Of a DNA stretch of 64,000 nucleotides, positions 58,704-64,000 are shown piece by piece. A program made the translations under genes and the position numbers. This DNA comes from Gibbula magus (Eukaryota; Mollusca; Gastropoda; Trochida; Trochidae), in the NCBI GenBank assembly GCA_936450465.1, contig OW388296.1, positions 54,054,431 to 54,118,430 on the forward strand, given 5' to 3'. The first letter of the stretch is position 1; each line of letters starts with the position of its first letter. The notes beneath the pieces were generated by a model. It ran no database searches. It was given only the letters and a program-made list of their open reading frames with translations, and was not told the DNA's origin.

Positions 58704-59471
58704 ATATTAGTAAATGTTTTATCCACATGAATTATTTTTACATTTTATCTGTAAATAAGTATATGGATATAAGATTATTCAACCAAAAGCGTATATACTT
58801 CAGCATTTAGTGGATTCACATATCGTTATCAAGTAATGAATAACTTAATACCGGAAACCATTTTATTTTAATCCGTGTGAGTACTTTAGTTTTGATGGTT
58901 AAATCACCATATCACATATTGCATTTAAAAGCACATTTTGCCCTTCATCATCTGAACAGAAATGTTGCTATTTTCCCAGAGAATGATTATGGCACAAGGT
59001 AATGTTATCCAGAAGTTCTATACAAGTATTGACTTTTCGTTACGTCTGCATGGTGTTCAACACGTTATTATCATGATGTCATCAAAATTGGAATGCTGTG
59101 ATGTTAGAAATTTTCTCATTACAGCGTTATCAGTAATTACGAAATTGTTTAGTGGACTGGCGTTATTTTGCTGTTCAGTAGATATATATAGTTTGTACGT
59201 CACCTTGTTGAGATTACTATTCATCTACATAGTAAAGCTTGCACAATAAACTTACACATTGACTTTCAAGGTGTAAACTCTACATAAATGCTCATAATAA
59301 TGCAAATGTTGAGTGTACTTCAACCGTCTATATAATCTCGGAATATAGTGTCAATATGTTAGCATTGTACGTGTAATCTTGATTTTCATTCTTGACATGG
59401 TTTCTATGATTATTAACATAAAGTTAATGAATTGAGTTTGGCTATTCGAAAGGTTGTCTGCTCGGGAAAAC
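58704..59471. other. no gene recognised
   Basis: A 95-codon plus frame at 58962-59249 has no recognised domain. Confidence 0.5.
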
Positions 59472-59745
59472 CACACTAGAAAACTACAAATGTCGCGAGG
59501 ACCACACGACATGTAAACTCCTCGTTGCCGCGAAAGCCACACTAGAAAACTACAAATGTCGCGAGGGCCACACGACATGTAAACTCCTAGTTGCCGCGAA
59601 AGCAACACTAGAAAACTACAAAATGTCGCGAGGGCCACACGACATGTACACTCCTCGTTGCCGCGAAAGTCACACTAGAAAACTACAAAATGTCGCGAGG
59701 GCCACACGACATGTAAACTCCTCGTTGCCGCGAAAGCCACGATTG
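59472..59745 (+). repeat. 66-67-bp GC-richer minisatellite
   Basis: Four copies (starts 59472, 59538, 59604, 59671) of CACACTAGAAAACTAC...TGTCGCGAGG...CGACATGTAAACTC...GTTGCCGCGAAAG, then a truncated fifth at 59738. Very homogeneous and CpG-rich in AT-rich surroundings. Confidence 0.93.
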
Positions 59746-61599
59746 ATTTCGGGATGATACCGTTTATCAAATTAGCGCCACCCATTGATAGATAATGAGC
59801 TTATTTTTAAGTGAATATGGAGTTAATCTTGTTTGTTTAGTTTTTAAATAAAGTGTTGTAGTAGTTTTTCTTTAGGTCACGAAGTGGTTAGCATTAAAAT
59901 GATGATTTTCAGCAACATTCAGTGTTCGATAAAATTACATCTGACCAAATAACATATAAAACATGACACACATACGTGTACATTACATAACATAAAATAT
60001 GTTGCTATGGGGTGAAAACATCAATGAAATATGAAACTCCCCTGTTCCGTGCCTTCCTACAATATGATAATACAAAGTAAAAAGACTGCAAGACACATCA
60101 TAGTTTATTATATACCGTAACATGGACCAGCACTCCCGGCCATTGCCGGGAGAGCCACATTCATACGATCACAAAAACCGGGATCGCCAAGTTGTATTTA
60201 ACCTTATTTTCTTACATGTGGCTCTGCCGGATTGCAACCCTTATAAAGATGTGCATTGTGCGCAGTACGATTGAGTGGTTTAACATCTTGACCTGAGAAA
60301 ACCAAAAGAGAAGACGGCCGTTATCCAAAGTTATACTAAGATTCGTATGTTTATTGCAAAATAGTTGTACACACCACCAGGTGGTAACAGTTGTGAATCA
60401 CATTTTCCTTCTCTGTTTTACAAATTCCTCGTTACCGTTATTTATTAACTGCATAGATATTACGTCCTTCTATGGTATATATAATGAGTGTTAGAACGAT
60501 TTCTTTTGGGCAATTGAGTAATGACGCCGCCATAAGAATATCAATTAAGCATTACTCCAAAATAAAATATTATAGAACATACATATGTGGGTCCTATAGG
60601 CAAACACTTAATGTCATAATTAAAAATTATATATGATTTACATTGGCGTCAAAAGTAAAATTACTTTGATACGAATTCTATAAGTCAACTGTTCTTAAAG
60701 TACACGTTACTCACAAAATGTTTACAACAAAGTAGTCTATTTAAATCTCCAAACGTCACCGTACATTATGCACATACAAATAAACTAGAAAAAAATATTT
60801 TGCATTATTTGTGTATGTAATAATATATGTAAAATGTTATCAACGTCATCAACAGTTAATTACACTACTCTACACGTTTGCTTGTTTTATTAACTATGGA
60901 AAATATTGCTAATGATACAATGAACATCATCATTAATAACAACGTCATCGGAATAGGCCTAAATTCAATTCACAGATTGCATTCTCAACATCCTAGAAAC
61001 TAAGTCATATTATCTACCACCACAAAGTTTGAAGAATTATAAAGGAAAGAGTATTCTCTCCCACTCTCTTTCTTTGATTCCGAAAAGTAACTATAATAAG
61101 ACAAGCAGATCGAGTTGGCTGTATCCTCCAAAAAGTGGAAAACATATTAGAGTTGTATCTCCTTGGAAAAACGGACATGAACAAAAAATCATGGACGGGA
61201 CGATATAGACATACGAACAAATGGACAAACGGAGCTCACTTCTATATCCCCCCACTTCGTTTGGCGGGGATGATAATAAGTAGCTAATGATCTCAATGAA
61301 ATATGGTATGTCTATGATGGCAGTGGAGAGCTCCAGAAATGTCTTATCATCTTTTTAAAAAGAAGGAAACACTCCAGAACTTGAAACTCTTTGATGATGT
61401 GTTACTCAAATGTGGTCTACATATATATGAAGCAAATGATGCTACTTGATATGTAAAACAGTTTAAAGAAATGGCTGTTTTATTTATGCGGAAATTTATC
61501 AGAAAACTGTAATACATGTCGAGCAATTTGAATCCTGAAGTACATGTATGTAAGCATGCATGTAAGCAGAATGGAGTCATTTAAGTGCTTAAGAAAAGA
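59746..61599. other. no gene recognised
   Basis: AT-rich. It contains a perfect small hairpin CTCCCGGC-CATT-GCCGGGAG at 60132-60151 and no recognised coding frame. Confidence 0.5.
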
Positions 61600-61960
61600 T
61601 TTCTTAACCTCCAATTACTTATCCTATTGTAAACTACGTAAACTGAAGGCGAACATATAATTATCATGACACTAATAATTTATAGTGACTCACACTCTAT
61701 TAGTACATTTGCAAATACATGTTTATTTTCATTAAGCATGCCTTTCAGAACCATTTTCAAGGCATATTTCGATAAACAATGTCACACAAATATGCCACTA
61801 TGATATACTTTTTATATACTCCAAACACTGAATCAATTTCATTCACATAAGTTAAACATGTAAGACAAATATATATTATATTGATGATAATACATTGTTA
61901 AAATAGTGAATGGGTAAATATTTTATACCAATGTTGATACAATAGTTTCCGCACTTGCAC
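61600..61960 (-). repeat. dispersed repeat R, diverged copy 4
   Basis: In reverse orientation it carries a CGCCTTCAG-like word, TTAGTGTCATGA and the AATATTTGTGTGAC/GTGGCATATTTGTGTGAC word seen near 8700. Diverged. Confidence 0.5.
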
Positions 61961-63654
61961 TTTCACATTGCTTATTCTGATTAACATATATTGATTAAGA
62001 GTAGTCAGATATTCTGATTTTTGCATAGACCGTTATTTTATATAAACTGCATTGAACTTTGCGCAATAAAACTTATAACTCATTTAATAATAATGATAAG
62101 TGTTTATAACGAATGAATTCATTTCACAACAACCTCGTTTACAATAAAGAAAATCGAAGTCACAAGCATTCATTGTATACAGAGAACAATCACACTTGAT
62201 CAACTTCAACATCATTTAAAGGACGAATACTGGAGGGATAGTCGTATTTTGAATTTGTTGGTTTTAAAACGCGGTAGTAAGAAGAAAGTTTGAAGTATTC
62301 ATCTGGATCAACAGAAATCTTCAGGGATAATTTTAAAACTATTTTGTCGTAAACGAAACTGCTATTTTACTTAGAACTTCTTCTAAGCGAAACAATTATT
62401 TACTAGAGACAAAGAACCATGCATGCCGCCATTGGAAATCAAAAATTAAATGAAACAATGGTAAAAGAGAGCTGACACAAGTATGTCTATGGGAGGATCT
62501 ACGTGTACGGGTATAAACAAACCGGGTCAACGTTGTCGATTATCGATAATATTTGCAGATCTCTCTTGTAAGTGACATGGCCCGTTGTGCGGCGTCCGTC
62601 CGTCATCCGTCGTCAAACCATAAACTTTTCACATTTTCGTCTACTCCTCATGAACACCCAAAGCTGAAATTTTGCGGAGAGGTTCCTTGCACATAGGGGA
62701 TCAAAGTTTGTTCATTTGAACTTCGCCACCCATCAAATATTGGCGTGGCAGGCATTATTAACAGAACCTTTAAACTACTTCTTCTCCGGAACCAGTTGAC
62801 ATAGGAAGATGACATTTTCAGATTTTACATATTAAAGTTTATTTGTTCATTTGGTCCTGACCCCTCACCAAATATGGATGTGACAGGGGGTCCAACCTAA
62901 AATCTTTAAAAGACTTTTTCTTCAAAACGATTTGATACAGAGAAATACAATTTTCACATTTTAACTATCTGGGTCTACTCATGCTGCTCTCATATCCTAA
63001 CATGTATGTTTTAGCAAATTTGCGAGTGAGTGTTTAGCAGAGTGTGTAAAAACTCAAATGCAGAAAGGTTAATGTTAATTCTTTTAGTTATTCCCCTTTT
63101 GTATTATTCCCTCAATCAGATCCTATTATTCACCATTGGAAGTCTGTTGGCTATCCGTGTGCTGAGAAGGGTACAATTATACCAAATCATACCATGCCAT
63201 GCATAATGGTTTGCGGTTTCAAAAGTTAAAACAAGATGATATCGAAATATATAATAGGCTATGACGGCAAATGGAAACTAACTAATTTCCCAGACTCAAT
63301 AGATGGAACACATATAATGATGATTGAACACATTCTCACAGTAAGTGAATCCTATCGAATGCAAATGGGGAAGGCATATTCTCAAATCATGAGACAAACA
63401 GTGAAAAAAGACATTTACTACTAAACTAAACCAAGTAAAGCTTCCTTCCTCTTACGCCCTCAAACCCAAACCTTTAGGCTTGAAGAGCTAAAATATGTTA
63501 ATTAATTTCATCAGTGGTAAATTGTTGCTAAACTACGCTTACACGGTGTATTATTAATAAACTAATAAGATGTACATATCTATAATAATCCACAATAATT
63601 ACTTTTCAAATTTAATAAATATGAGCAAAACCATACAAGTCTTAAAGGGAAGAT
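61961..63654. other. no gene recognised; generic repeat at 62575-62960
   Basis: GTCCGTCCGTCATCCGTCGT, then ACTTTTCACATTTTCGTCTAC and two diverged ~150-bp modules ending in TTTGTTCATTTG and GGCGTGGCAGG/GATGTGACAGG form a degenerate tandem of a type often seen in mollusc genomes. A 62-codon plus frame at 63236-63424 is discussed under rejected items. Confidence 0.5.
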
Positions 63655-63995
63655 TGTGTAAGTCCCATTTACTTATCCGAATGTAAGCTAAGCTCCATAC
63701 ACTGAAGGCGTTAATCCTATTATAGTCATACTAATGATTCATGACATTGCACTGAGTTCACTATTAGTAAATTTTCCCAAAACGTCTTTTCTCCCTTTAG
63801 AACTATTTCCGTGTCATACAAATATTCTACTGTGATATTGTTATATAGTATACTCTTTGCACACTGCTTCAATTTGATGTGTACATTAAAACCAAGTAAA
63901 ACAAGTTTTTTTTATTATTATCATTTTATTCTTTCCTTTAATTTGTTATTGAATGGCTAAATAATATACAAGTGTTGATACCATAGACTTCCAAC
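63655..63995 (-). repeat. dispersed repeat R, copy 5
   Basis: In reverse orientation it matches 8560-8900: GACGTTTTGGG, TCATGAATCATTAGTATGAC, AACGCCTTCAGTGTATGGAG and TTACATTCGGATAAG. It runs to the window edge. Confidence 0.65.
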
Positions 63996-64000
63996 CTGCA

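Noticed and set aside
63236..63424. FPDSIDGTHIMMI resembling the first Asp box of PIF/Harbinger transposases
   Set aside because: Only about a dozen residues fit, with no second Asp or Glu box nearby; could be chance or a tiny relic.

Overview
The window is AT-rich metazoan DNA. It has spliced genes with GT-AG introns, microsatellites and satellites, tRNA-derived SINEs, and BEL/Pao, ISL2EU, LINE, Penelope-like, Crypton-like and Tc1/mariner-like elements. That mix, plus 'CCGTCCGTCATCC'-type repeats, suggests a marine invertebrate, most likely a bivalve or other mollusc. This is an inference from repeat style, because no host gene is recognised with confidence. The window is almost entirely mobile and satellite DNA.

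Layout. 1-6.8 kb: AT-rich DNA without a recognised gene, holding a 519-bp Tc1/mariner-type MITE and a dispersed repeat pair. 6.8-9.96 kb and 22.5-24.7 kb: two copies of one composite repeat (bipartite minisatellite, LINE ORF2 relic, dispersed repeat R). Copy 1 also carries a 0.7-kb insertion with a Crypton-like tyrosine-recombinase tail. 10-13.6 kb: LINE relics, a head-to-head minisatellite, a possible host exon on the minus strand, and a diverged MITE. 13.65-19.32 kb: a complete ISL2EU-type (PIF-like) DNA transposon with perfect 32-bp TIRs. It has an intact two-exon SAP-SWIM-YqaJ gene on the plus strand and, convergent to it, a THAP-DDE transposase gene with one frameshift. 20-22 kb: (TA)n, Penelope-like fragments and a degenerate tandem repeat.

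25.56-58.70 kb: a tandem BEL/Pao array, LTR-internal-LTR-internal-LTR, with one 5-bp target duplication (AAAAT) around the whole array. The three 937-bp LTRs differ by only a few bases. Both internal regions carry the same nested insertion between RNase H and integrase: a ~3.3-kb element with ~300-bp terminal inverted repeats (called A here), itself lodged in a TA-flanked MITE (called M). Element A carries a decayed minus-strand gene whose surviving motifs (VVFDGY, SGCDT, a Cys-rich tail) match an abundant, as far as I know uncharacterised, invertebrate repeat-protein family. These motifs resemble FEN1/XPG-type nucleases. In the second internal region, 137 bp of A is replaced by 11.7 kb of unrelated DNA holding a satellite with a 5-monomer higher-order repeat, LINE and SINE fragments, a 0.55-kb duplication, poly-G and a MITE.

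58.7-64 kb: AT-rich DNA with a 66-bp minisatellite, a generic mollusc-like repeat, and two inverted copies of repeat R.

Functional reading: the ISL2EU helper gene looks intact but its transposase is broken. Each BEL/Pao copy is disabled by the shared insertion, although the LTR promoters and long gag-pol frames are intact. All motif and domain calls are by eye; no database search was run.
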